Shown: in pieces, positions 1 to 7,317 of the stretch
Layout: each line of letters starts with the position of its first letter
How positions within the stretch are numbered: position 1 is the stretch's first letter
Origin: Marinobacter subterrani
GTDB taxonomy: Bacteria > Pseudomonadota > Gammaproteobacteria > Pseudomonadales > Oleiphilaceae
Length of the DNA: 64,000 nucleotides
Direction of reading: 5' to 3'
Assembly (NCBI RefSeq): GCF_001045555.1
Contig: NZ_LFBU01000001.1
Coordinates: 1,984,001 to 2,048,000, forward strand
The notes under the pieces: model-generated
Database searches by the model: none
Seen by the model: the letters and a program-made list of their open reading frames with translations, nothing else
What the model was told of the DNA's origin: nothing
Translations under genes and position numbers: made by a program

Positions 1-965
1 GTCTCGCACCGGTTTACCTGATTTCAGGGGATGAACCGCTGCTTGTCCAGGAGTGTTGCGATCAGGTCCGAAAGGCTGCCAAAGATGCCGGCTTCCACGA
101 TCGCCTGACATTTCATACCGATCATCAGTTGGACTGGAGCGCGGTCGGGGACGAATTCAGCGCCATGTCCCTGTTCGCTGAAAAACGACGTATCGAGATT
201 CACCTGCCAACCGGCAAGCTCGGGGACGGCCGCACCGTGCTCGAGCGTGTGCTTGAGGAACCACCTGAAGACATCGTACTTTTGCTGATCAGCGCCCGCC
301 TGGATGCATCCGAAACCCGCCGCAAATGGTACAAAGAGCTCCAGGGCAAAGGTGTGCATGTACCTGTGTGGCCGATTGATGCCGACAAATTCCAGAGCTG
401 GCTTCAACAGAGGGCCAGCAATCGCGGCCTCAGCCTGACCCGAGGCGCCCTGGCGATCATGAGCGAACGCCTTGAAGGCAACCTGCTCGCCGCCAGCCAG
501 GAACTGGACCGGCTGTCGCTGCTGGCGCGTGGCAATACTATTGATGAAGAAACCGTTGAACAGGCGGTACAGGACAGTTCCCGATTTACCGGCTTCGAAC
601 TGGTCACCGAGCTGGTCTCCGGCCGGGCGCCTCACGCCTGCAAGATGATCAGTGTGCTGCAGCAGGAGGGCGAAAATCCGCTTGGCTTACTGGCGGTCCT
701 GACCCGCGACCTGAACCTGCTACTCGAGCTGAAATCGTCGGCAGGCCGGGCTGAAACTCCGGCCGCATTCCTGAAGAAACGCGGAGTGTTCCAGCCCCAG
801 AGGGCGCGGGCCATGGAGCAGGCCGCCCGCCGGCTGAACCGCACTCAGCTGCACGAAGCCATTGCACTGTGCAGCCAGATCGACCGAGCGACCAAGGGCT
901 TCGACCCGCTCTCGCCCTGGCACTACCTCAGAGACATGTCCGCCCTTCTGGCCGCCCGCGCCTGA
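1..965 (+). CDS. holA: DNA polymerase III delta subunit, 5' end outside window
   Basis: Delta subunit of the replicative clamp loader; it binds and opens the beta clamp. The window starts inside the gene: the frame is already open at base 3 and reads a typical delta N-terminus (Y-L-I-S-G-D-E-P-L-L-V-Q-E). About 320 codons are visible, against a usual length near 340, so only a short N-terminal piece is missing. The ATP-fold domain is followed by helical domains and the collar region ending in SPWHYLRDMSALLAARA. A TTG at 129 opens a long frame but is internal, because clear delta homology continues upstream of it. Identification rests on the whole-protein pattern. Confidence 0.93.
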   Translation, partial: LAPVYLISGDEPLLVQECCDQVRKAAKDAGFHDRLTFHTDHQLDWSAVGDEFSAMSLFAEKRRIEIHLPTGKLGDGRTVLERVLEEPPEDIVLLLISARLDASETRRKWYKELQGKGVHVPVWPIDADKFQSWLQQRASNRGLSLTRGALAIMSERLEGNLLAASQELDRLSLLARGNTIDEETVEQAVQDSSRFTGFELVTELVSGRAPHACKMISVLQQEGENPLGLLAVLTRDLNLLLELKSSAGRAETPAAFLKKRGVFQPQRARAMEQAARRLNRTQLHEAIALCSQIDRATKGFDPLSPWHYLRDMSALLAARA

Positions 966-1060
966 TCCAGGTCAAACCCTGACCTCCTTGTCAGCGTCTG
1001 GCCTGACGGCCCCTTGACAGTTTTTGACCTTCGGGCGCATTGTAAGCGCACCATCAATCC

Positions 1061-1068
1061 AAGGAGGT
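1061..1068 (+). promoter_or_regulatory. Perfect Shine-Dalgarno of the coiled-coil protein
   Basis: AAGGAGGT lies 7 nt upstream of the ATG at 1076. It decides the start: an in-frame GTG at 1067 overlaps this site and cannot use it. A TTGACA at 1014-1019 could be a -35 element, but no good -10 is seen at 16-18 nt spacing. Confidence 0.8.
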
Positions 1069-1075
1069 GCCTGAG

Positions 1076-1339
1076 ATGAGTCTTCAAGAAGAGTTCAAGA
1101 AACTGTCAGAAAAAGTAAAACAATATCGGGACGAAGCGCGCGTTCAGCTTCACCTGGCTCGCGAAGACGTCAAGGACGAGTGGGACGATCTTGAGCAGGA
1201 CTGGGATCGCTTCCGTAACAAGATCGACCAAATGATGCACGATGCGGAGGACGCCTCCCAGGAAGCCCGTCAGACCACCAAGAAGCTGGGTGAAGATCTG
1301 AAAACCGGATATGAAAACATCCGCAACAAACTGAAGTGA
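1076..1339 (+). CDS. Small charged coiled-coil protein, function unknown
   Basis: An 87-residue protein of almost only charged and helix-forming residues, with no signal peptide and no membrane segment. Heptad-like spacing of L, V, I and M (for example in EEFKKLSEKVKQYRDEARV) points to one long amphipathic helix or coiled coil. The near-perfect ribosome site suggests strong expression. It sits alone between holA and the endonuclease-like gene and is followed by a 20-bp palindrome and a hairpin. I do not recognise a named family; a stress- or nucleoid-related role would be a guess. Confidence 0.8.
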   Translation: MSLQEEFKKLSEKVKQYRDEARVQLHLAREDVKDEWDDLEQDWDRFRNKIDQMMHDAEDASQEARQTTKKLGEDLKTGYENIRNKLK

Positions 1340-1340
1340 A

Positions 1341-1360
1341 AGTGTTAACACGTTAACACT
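1341..1360. promoter_or_regulatory. 20-bp operator-like palindrome
   Basis: AGTGTTAAC and its exact complement GTTAACACT are separated by two bases, starting one base after the stop codon of the coiled-coil gene. AT-rich symmetric half sites with almost no loop are more typical of a dimeric regulator site than of an RNA hairpin. The regulator is unknown. Confidence 0.4.
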
Positions 1361-1379
1361 ACGCGACAAATCTCAACAC

Positions 1380-1406
1380 CAGAGGCTCAGCCAACCGGAG
1401 CCTCTG
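1380..1406. terminator. Hairpin after coiled-coil gene
   Basis: CAGAGGCTC pairs perfectly with GAGCCTCTG across a 9-nt loop. No run of T follows on either strand, so a classical intrinsic terminator is only partly supported. Confidence 0.4.
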
Positions 1407-1526
1407 TGCCATACTTCACAGTATCAGTGACCAAAGCGTCATAGTTTTGACTCGCCTGATCAAACCCTGACCAGCGGGGCCTGAATTGCCAGGACGCTAG
1501 ACCACACTGCGAGGTATAAATGGCAT

Positions 1527-2162
1527 ATGAAAAGACTCTTACAGATCCTCACAGCTCTCCTCTTCCTGATGACGACGACCATCGTGATCGGCCAGAACCT
1601 GCGCTTCAGTGATCCGGAAACCGTCATTTCCGACCACTTCTGGGGCGATCTCTATGCCAACGGCGGGAATTCATTCTTTTGCGACACCCCGTTTACCAGC
1701 AAAGGCTTCCTGCTGACCGACGGATACATCTACCCGCTGGCCGACGTGCGCAGCGCGCTCGAGTGCGGCACGTCGCGGGAGTGCGAGCAAGACAACCGCT
1801 ACCGGCAGATTGCGTCCGACATGCACAATATGGTGCCGGTACGCAGTCGAACGAAAATGCATCGGCGCAATGTCCGGTACGAGGAGCTTGGGTCTTCCGT
1901 CGCCGAAGATGAATGCGGCATCCGCGAGAGCGCCCAATTCTTCGAGCCTCCAGCCCGGGTTAAAGGAGATGTTGCCCGGACGATGGCCTACATGGTGGAC
2001 ACCTACCAATTGCCCTGGCTGGGCGCTGCTTCCGTGTTCAAGAGCTGGAACCGCCTGGACCCGCCCGATGACGGCGAACGCACCCGCCATCGCCGAGTTG
2101 CCGAAATCCAGGGAAATGAAAACCTTTACGTAACCAATCCGGATCGTATGGAAATGCTCTGA
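1527..2162 (+). CDS. Secreted endonuclease I family protein with altered active site
   Basis: A 211-residue protein with an N-terminal signal peptide (positively charged start, hydrophobic core to about residue 22). It matches the periplasmic endonuclease I (EndA/Vvn) fold through SDMHNMVP, an RRN stretch, PPARVKGDVARTMAYM, a W...DPP segment and QGNENLYV. In E. coli EndA the first catalytic segment is EHVVPAW, just before the conserved Cys pair and SDMHN. At the aligned place this protein reads GYIYPLAD, so the metal-binding Glu and catalytic His seem absent. Family membership is fairly sure; nuclease activity is doubtful. The start is ATG 1527, with GAGGT about 11 nt upstream. Confidence 0.82.
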   Translation: MKRLLQILTALLFLMTTTIVIGQNLRFSDPETVISDHFWGDLYANGGNSFFCDTPFTSKGFLLTDGYIYPLADVRSALECGTSRECEQDNRYRQIASDMHNMVPVRSRTKMHRRNVRYEELGSSVAEDECGIRESAQFFEPPARVKGDVARTMAYMVDTYQLPWLGAASVFKSWNRLDPPDDGERTRHRRVAEIQGNENLYVTNPDRMEML

Positions 2163-2185
2163 ACCATGAAGGCCGGGATGAAAAA

Positions 2186-2214
2186 GGGGTCAGATGAAAA
2201 GTTCATCTGACCCC
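2186..2214. repeat. 13-bp inverted repeat, REP-like, between convergent genes
   Basis: GGGGTCAGATGAA is followed by AAG and its exact complement TTCATCTGACCCC. It lies between the convergent endonuclease-like gene and an acyl-CoA dehydrogenase. From memory, palindromes starting GGGGTCAGA recur in intergenic DNA of many proteobacteria. It could serve as a bidirectional terminator, but the T-runs are short. Confidence 0.6.
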
Positions 2215-2241
2215 CTCTTAACACTCAATTCAGCCCTGGAA

Positions 2242-4032
2242 TCAGAATTCCTCAGCGGTCAGCGCCATCATTGATTCACTGCCGCTACGGATCCCCTCAG
2301 CCAGGGAAACGGTTTTCGGCAGCAGCCGGTCAAAGTAGAACCGCGCGGTCTTCAGTTTTCCGCTATAGAAGCCTGAGGTATCACCTGCAGCCTTCGGCGC
2401 GGCGGCCTTCACAATCTTTGCCCACATGTAGCCCACGGCCGTCAGTCCGAACAGATCGAGGTAATCGACTGATGCGGCGCCCACGGCGTTCGGGTTATCG
2501 CCGGCCTGCTTGATCACATGCTCGGTCACATCATCAAGACGCTCAACGGCTGCAGCGAGAGGCTCAAGGAACGGTCGCAGATGCTCATCACCGCTATTCT
2601 CCTCCAGGAAGGTCGCGACATCCTGGGCAAACAACTCGTAAAGCTTGCCCTGGCTGCCAACCACTTTCCGCCCCATAAGATCAAGGGCCTGGATACCGTT
2701 GGTCCCCTCGTAGATCTGGGTAATCCGGCAGTCGCGAACCAGTTGTTCCTGCCCCCACTCGCGAATGAAGCCGTGGCCACCGAATACCTGCTGGCCCATG
2801 ATGCAGGCTTCCAGGCCGCGATCGGTCAGGAAGGCCTTGGCGACCGGTGTCAGCAAGGCCACCATGCCTTCGGCGTGCTTGCGACGATCGTCGTCCTCGG
2901 CATACTTGGAGATGTCGAGCCACTGGGCCACGTAGGTTGAGAAAGCCCGGCCGCCTTCGACATAACCTTTCATGGTCAGCAGCATGCGGCGTACATCCGG
3001 ATGCACCAGAATCGGATCAGCCGCCTTCTCGGGCTGCTGGGCACCCGTGGGTGCGCGGCTCTGGGTGCGGTCGAGGGCATATTCCCGGGCACTTTGCAGT
3101 GACGCCTCAGCAGCACCGATACCTTGAATGCCAACACCAAGACGCTCATAGTTCATCATGGTGAACATGGCCGCGAGGCCCTTGTTCTCCTCGCCCACCA
3201 GCCAGCCTTTGGCGCCGTCGAAATTCATCACGCAGGTCGCAGAGCCCTTGATGCCCATTTTTTTCTCGATGGAACCACAGCTGAAGCTGTTACGCTCGCC
3301 CAGGGAGCCATCGTCATTGACCATGAACTTGGGCACCAGGAACAGGGAAATACCCTTGGGGCCTTTCGGAGCATCCGGCAGCTTGGCCAGCACAAGGTGG
3401 ATGATGTTCTCCGCCATGTCGTGCTCACCCCAGGTGATGAAAATCTTGGTACCGGTAACGTTGAAAGAGCCGTCGTCATTGGGTTCGGCCTTGGTGCGGA
3501 TAATACCCAGGTCGGTGCCGGCATGGGGTTCGGTCAGATCCATGGCACCGGACCAGACGCCGGAGTACATGTTGGGAAGGTACTTTTCTTTCAACTCCTG
3601 GCTGCCGTGGGCGTCCAGGGCGAGGCAGGCACCGGCAGTCAGCATGGGCGCCAGGCCAAAGGCCATATTGGCTCCCTGCATCATCTCTTCAAACTGGGCC
3701 ACCAGAGTCTTGGGCATACCCATGCCGCCGAACTCCGGGTTACCGCCCAGACCGTTCCAGCCACCTTCAACGATTGTCTGGTAGGCTTCCTTGAAACCTT
3801 CGGGGGCAGTCACTTCGCCATTGTTCCACTGGGTGCCCTGCTCGTCACCCTCACGGTTCAGCGGCGCGAGGACGCCACTGGTAATCTTCCCGGCCTCTTC
3901 CAGGATGGCATCGGCCGTATCCGGATCGACGTTTTCGGCCACTTTCGGCAAGGACGCCCAGAGGGCGGGCGCATCAAAAACCTCATTCAGAACGAAACGC
4001 ATGTCACGTAAGGGTGCCTGATAATCAGCCAT
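2242..4032 (-). CDS. Acyl-CoA dehydrogenase (long FadE-like, about 600 aa)
   Basis: FAD enzyme that makes the trans-2 double bond in acyl-CoA, the first step of beta-oxidation. The 596-residue protein has the N-terminal extension (MADYQAPLRDMRFV), the helical and beta ACAD domains with MDLTEPHAGTDLG and TGTKIFITWGEHD, and the catalytic Glu in IYEGTNGIQALDL (E442), then a long C-terminal domain. This resembles the 600-residue FadE1/FadE2 group of Pseudomonas. It is paralogous to the next gene and begins about 210 bp after it, across an intrinsic terminator, so it probably has its own promoter. The start is supported by GGAG upstream of the ATG. Substrate chain length cannot be told from sequence. 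Confidence 0.93.
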   Translation of the reverse strand: MADYQAPLRDMRFVLNEVFDAPALWASLPKVAENVDPDTADAILEEAGKITSGVLAPLNREGDEQGTQWNNGEVTAPEGFKEAYQTIVEGGWNGLGGNPEFGGMGMPKTLVAQFEEMMQGANMAFGLAPMLTAGACLALDAHGSQELKEKYLPNMYSGVWSGAMDLTEPHAGTDLGIIRTKAEPNDDGSFNVTGTKIFITWGEHDMAENIIHLVLAKLPDAPKGPKGISLFLVPKFMVNDDGSLGERNSFSCGSIEKKMGIKGSATCVMNFDGAKGWLVGEENKGLAAMFTMMNYERLGVGIQGIGAAEASLQSAREYALDRTQSRAPTGAQQPEKAADPILVHPDVRRMLLTMKGYVEGGRAFSTYVAQWLDISKYAEDDDRRKHAEGMVALLTPVAKAFLTDRGLEACIMGQQVFGGHGFIREWGQEQLVRDCRITQIYEGTNGIQALDLMGRKVVGSQGKLYELFAQDVATFLEENSGDEHLRPFLEPLAAAVERLDDVTEHVIKQAGDNPNAVGAASVDYLDLFGLTAVGYMWAKIVKAAAPKAAGDTSGFYSGKLKTARFYFDRLLPKTVSLAEGIRSGSESMMALTAEEF

Positions 4033-4175
4033 CTAAAACTCTCCAAAAATTCTGTCAGTCTGGTCAGGTTGCCGTCGGGCCGCTATTCCGGCCAGTCACA
4101 CCTGTTCGGGCTATGTGTCCGCTGAAGATTATTTTTTATGGGCGCCTATTCTACCCTAAAAGCGGACCGCAACTC

Positions 4176-4210
4176 ATGAAAAAAGCCCGCCTCCGGGGAG
4201 CGCGGGCTTT
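4176..4210 (-). terminator. Intrinsic terminator of upstream acyl-CoA dehydrogenase
   Basis: On the minus strand a 9-bp GC-rich stem (AAAGCCCGC / GCGGGCTTT) is followed by a T-run. It lies just after the stop of the 4244-6043 gene and separates the two paralogous dehydrogenases into different transcripts. Confidence 0.85.
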
Positions 4211-4243
4211 CTGCCATTGGAACCGTCCTTCGGTGCCCGCGCC

Positions 4244-6043
4244 TTAGATGGCGAAGGCTTCCTCCGGCATGTCCATCAGGCTGTCGGCGCCGGCCAGCAT
4301 GCTTTCTGCATGACCCCTGGCCCGGGGCAGCATGCGCTTGAAGTAGAAGCGCGCAGTCTGAACCTTGGCGTTGTAGAACATCTCTTCGGACGTTCCTTCA
4401 ACCATCTTGTCCAGAGCGACCTTGGCCATCCGAGCCCACAGGTACGCAAAGACCGCGTAACCGGAGTACATCAGGTAGTCCACAGAGGCCGCACCTACTT
4501 CTTCGCGGTTCTTCATGGCGGACATGCCGATCTTGGTGGTCAGCTCGCCCCACTCCTTGTTCATGGCGGCCAGCGGCTCGAGGAATTCCTTCAACTGTTC
4601 GTTGTCGGCGTTTTCCTTGCAGAACACATGAACCTGCTTGGTAAAGCCTCTCAAAGACTCGCCCTGGGTCATCAGAACCTTGCGGCCCAGCAGATCCAGC
4701 GCCTGGATGCCGGTGGTGCCTTCGTAGATCATGCCGATACGGGCGTCACGAACGTTCTGCTCCATACCCCACTCGGAGATAAAGCCGTGGCCACCGAATA
4801 CCTGCATGCCCAGATTGGCTGCCTCGTACCCGATCTCGGTCAGGAACGCCTTGGCGATCGGCGTCAGGAAGCCCAGCGCTTCGTCTGCAGCGCGACGCTC
4901 TTCTTCGGTCTTGCCGCTGTGAACGATATCAGCCTGCTGCGCCGTCAGGTAAATCAGGGCGCGAGCGCCTTCCGCTACCGCTTTCTGGGTCAGCAGCATG
5001 CGACGAACATCCGGGTGAACGATGATCGGATCGGCAATGCCTTCCGGGTTCTTCGGACCGCTCAGTGAACGCATGGCCAGACGCTCCTTGGCGTAGGCCA
5101 GTGAACCCTGGAAGCCCAGCTCGGCAGCACCCAGACCCTGGATAGCGGTGCCGATACGAGCCGTGTTCATGAAGGTGAACATGCAGTTCAGGCCCTTGTT
5201 CTCGGGCCCGATCAGCCAGCCCTTGGCGCCGTCAAAGTTCATTACGCAGGTGGCGTTGCCGTGGATACCCATCTTGTGCTCGATGGAACCGCAGGACACC
5301 GCGTTGCGCTCACCGGAGGAGCCGTCTTCGTTCGGCAGGTTCTTGGGCACGATGAACAAGGAGATACCCTTGGTGCCTTCCGGTGCGCCCGGCAGACGGG
5401 CCAGAACGATGTGGACAATGTTCTCTGCCATGTCGTGCTCACCGGCAGAGATAAAGATCTTGGTACCAGTGATGGCGTAGGTGCCGTCGGCATTCGGCTC
5501 TGCCTTGGTGCGCAGGGTGCCCAGATCGGAGCCACAGTGCGGCTCGGTCAGACACATGGTGCCAGTCCACTCACCGCTGATCAGCTTGGTGAGGTAGGTC
5601 TGCTTCTGCTCTTCGGTGCCATGCTCTTCGATGGTGTTGGTGGCACCGTGGCTCAGGCCCGGGTACATGCCAAAGGACCAGTTGGCGGTACCGACCATTT
5701 CGCTCATGACCAGACCAAGGGAGTGCGGCAGGCCCTGACCGCCGTAGTTGGGATCGGCGGTCATGGACGGCCAGCCACCCTCAACATACTGCTGGTAGGC
5801 TTCCTTGAAGCCAGTCGGCGTCTTGACACTGTCTTCGCTCCAGGTACAGCCTTCCTTGTCACCCACCTGGTTCAGCGGAGACAGAACCTGCTCACAGAAC
5901 TTTGCACCTTCCCCGATAATGGCATCCACCATATCCGGCGTGGCGTCGTCGGCACCTTCCAGGTTGGCGTAGTGCTGCTCGCTGTCCAGCAGCTCGGTCA
6001 TTACAAACTTGATGTCACGCAGGGGCGCTTTGTAGTCAGGCAT
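4244..6043 (-). CDS. Acyl-CoA dehydrogenase (FadE-like paralogue)
   Basis: A 599-residue flavoenzyme for the first beta-oxidation step. It shares the full architecture of its neighbour: MPDYKAPLRDIKF N-terminus, MCLTEPHCGSDLG, TGTKIFISAGEHD, catalytic E441 in IYEGTTGIQALDL and the long C-terminal domain. The frame stays open upstream to a GTG at 6115, but GAGGT sits 7 nt before the ATG at 6043 and the family begins with M-x-DY-APLRD, so 6043 is the start. About 100 bp upstream there is a TTGACA promoter whose -10 is covered by tandem PsrA-like sites, which suggests induction by long-chain acyl-CoA. Confidence 0.93.
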   Translation of the reverse strand: MPDYKAPLRDIKFVMTELLDSEQHYANLEGADDATPDMVDAIIGEGAKFCEQVLSPLNQVGDKEGCTWSEDSVKTPTGFKEAYQQYVEGGWPSMTADPNYGGQGLPHSLGLVMSEMVGTANWSFGMYPGLSHGATNTIEEHGTEEQKQTYLTKLISGEWTGTMCLTEPHCGSDLGTLRTKAEPNADGTYAITGTKIFISAGEHDMAENIVHIVLARLPGAPEGTKGISLFIVPKNLPNEDGSSGERNAVSCGSIEHKMGIHGNATCVMNFDGAKGWLIGPENKGLNCMFTFMNTARIGTAIQGLGAAELGFQGSLAYAKERLAMRSLSGPKNPEGIADPIIVHPDVRRMLLTQKAVAEGARALIYLTAQQADIVHSGKTEEERRAADEALGFLTPIAKAFLTEIGYEAANLGMQVFGGHGFISEWGMEQNVRDARIGMIYEGTTGIQALDLLGRKVLMTQGESLRGFTKQVHVFCKENADNEQLKEFLEPLAAMNKEWGELTTKIGMSAMKNREEVGAASVDYLMYSGYAVFAYLWARMAKVALDKMVEGTSEEMFYNAKVQTARFYFKRMLPRARGHAESMLAGADSLMDMPEEAFAI

Positions 6044-6143
6044 GGAATCCACCTCGGTTTTCGGTCTCAGCTGAAACAGGTTTGACAGCTTCTGGCCTTG
6101 GGTTTGCTCAGACACCGCAACGCTCTGCGCTGCAGCCTTAATT

Positions 6144-6168
6144 AAACACTTGTTTGAAACATACGTTT
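6144..6168. promoter_or_regulatory. Tandem PsrA-like operators
   Basis: Two copies of AAAC-N4-GTTT lie end to end (6144-6155 and 6157-6168), with centres 13 bp apart. PsrA, the TetR-type repressor of fatty-acid oxidation in Pseudomonas, binds palindromes of the form (G/C)AAAC-N2-4-GTTT(G/C). The second site covers the predicted -10 of the acyl-CoA dehydrogenase promoter. PsrA binding is inferred from motif and context. Confidence 0.6.
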
Positions 6169-6187
6169 AGAGGCACAGAATTGTCAA
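6158..6187 (-). promoter_or_regulatory. Sigma70-type promoter for acyl-CoA dehydrogenase
   Basis: On the minus strand TTGACA (6182-6187) is followed after 18 nt by TATGTT (6158-6163). It points towards the ATG at 6043 and would give a leader of about 105-110 nt. The -10 overlaps the downstream half of the tandem operator. Confidence 0.6.
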
Positions 6188-6316
6188 TAGCCGGATGCAA
6201 AAATTGTGTTGCGAAGTGTCACAGGATCACGCGCCATAACAGTGCGCCGGGCAATACTGCCAGTGGGCGCCGGGCAGGAAAATCACGCCGGGAAAGGAAG
6301 TTGGAGAAGCGCCAGT

Positions 6317-6991
6317 TCAGGCGGACACGGGTTCGAACGAAGAGGCGACGGGCCGATCTTTCTCACCCTCTTTTTCAGCCATGGCGGAAACCTCACGATA
6401 AGTCTCGCGGGCAGCCTTTGACGGCCCGCCTTCCATCGTCAGTTCTGACTGGGCCTGGAGCATCAACTGCATGGCCTGGGCGGCAACCGCCTGGTCCTGG
6501 CCCGACGGCTCCGCTGGCGCCATGGCCGCGGCCCGTACCGTCTGCATTTTCTGGATGGTGGCCTGGGGATTCCCCTGTACTGGAGAGATATCAATGGGAA
6601 CTTCGCCGCCAACCGCATATTGCGCGCCGTCCGCCCCTCGCTGGTAGGTGAGCGACATGGCACCCGCGTACTGGCCACCCACCGCCTGATGCGCCGCCTC
6701 ATGGGCCCGGACTTCACGGTCCCGGGCTTTGAGTTCGGTCAGTTCCTTGATCTCGTCGCCACTCAGGCCCCGTGAGTTATCCGTGGTTTTTCCGGTGCGG
6801 TCAGATTCCCGGTTTTTCCGTGCAGCATCGACTGGCGACGTGGCATCGGTTGCCTTTTTGCCTCCGGCGGGCGCTTCCTGCTGAGCTGACGCACCGGCCT
6901 GTTGGCCGCGTGCAGAACCGGAAACAGGAGAAGACACCCCGGACGAGACCTGGGAGGCAAACGGAAATACCGGAGGGAGGGAAGAAAGCAC
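6317..6991 (-). CDS. SprA-type putative metalloprotease (HEAAH)
   Basis: A 224-residue protein. The N-terminal half (to about residue 95) is low-complexity, rich in Ser, Ala, Gln and charged residues. The C-terminal half carries REVRAHEAAHQAVGGQYAG, with the zinc-protease-like motif H-E-A-A-H, then YQRGADGAQYAVGGEVPID. This is the pattern of the SprA-related putative metalloprotease family. It starts with GTG at 6991, 17 bp after the small rod-like gene, with a weak ribosome site, so the two are probably co-transcribed. Substrate and location are unknown; no clear signal peptide is seen. Confidence 0.75.
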   Translation of the reverse strand: MLSSLPPVFPFASQVSSGVSSPVSGSARGQQAGASAQQEAPAGGKKATDATSPVDAARKNRESDRTGKTTDNSRGLSGDEIKELTELKARDREVRAHEAAHQAVGGQYAGAMSLTYQRGADGAQYAVGGEVPIDISPVQGNPQATIQKMQTVRAAAMAPAEPSGQDQAVAAQAMQLMLQAQSELTMEGGPSKAARETYREVSAMAEKEGEKDRPVASSFEPVSA

Positions 6992-7008
6992 AGTTACGGC
7001 CTTGCCGG

Positions 7009-7266
7009 TCAGGCCATGATATCCAGAAGCGTTCCCAGGGTTTCATCGGCGGTTTTCACCACCTGTGCTGAGGCCTCTACACTACGCTCGTAAATCTTGA
7101 GGTCGATCATGGGCTCAATCAGGCTTCCCGCACCCTCTGCGGTGCCCTGAGGACCATCTGCTCCGCCACGGGCAATCTTGCGGGCCGCATTTTCCATGCC
7201 GGCCATGCCCTCCTGAACGCCCTGGAGACCAATCGATAAGGGATTTGAGAGTGTATTACTGATCAT
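7009..7266 (-). CDS. Small protein with flagellar-rod-like C-terminus
   Basis: An 85-residue protein. Its last third (YERSVEASAQVVKTADETLG...) closely resembles the C-terminal helix that closes flagellar rod and hook proteins such as FlgC and FlgG. The N-terminal part (ISNTLSNPLSIGLQGVQEGM) also looks like the paired helix of that family, but the whole central domain is missing. It lies between bioD (51 bp upstream on the same strand) and the HEAAH metalloprotease gene. It could be an accessory axial-type coiled coil; a direct flagellar role is not shown. Confidence 0.7.
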   Translation of the reverse strand: MISNTLSNPLSIGLQGVQEGMAGMENAARKIARGGADGPQGTAEGAGSLIEPMIDLKIYERSVEASAQVVKTADETLGTLLDIMA

Positions 7267-7317
7267 AACAGCTCTGCCCGATGACCATTATTTGACTCAA
7301 TTAAGCCACATTCCTGG

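Noticed and set aside
2518..5068. Long open frames on the plus strand opposite both acyl-CoA dehydrogenases
   Set aside because: They mirror conserved coding sequence, have no ribosome sites and no recognisable domains; GC-rich third positions explain them. The same holds for long antisense frames opposite parC, hisZ, purA, mutL and the SLC13 gene.
6044..6115. 24-residue extension of the acyl-CoA dehydrogenase starting at GTG 6115
   Set aside because: GAGGT 7 nt before ATG 6043 and the family-typical start MPDYKAPLRD favour the shorter form.
6325..6345. GGTTCGAA resembling a tRNA T-loop
   Set aside because: It lies inside the metalloprotease coding region; no acceptor stem or anticodon arm can be drawn around it.
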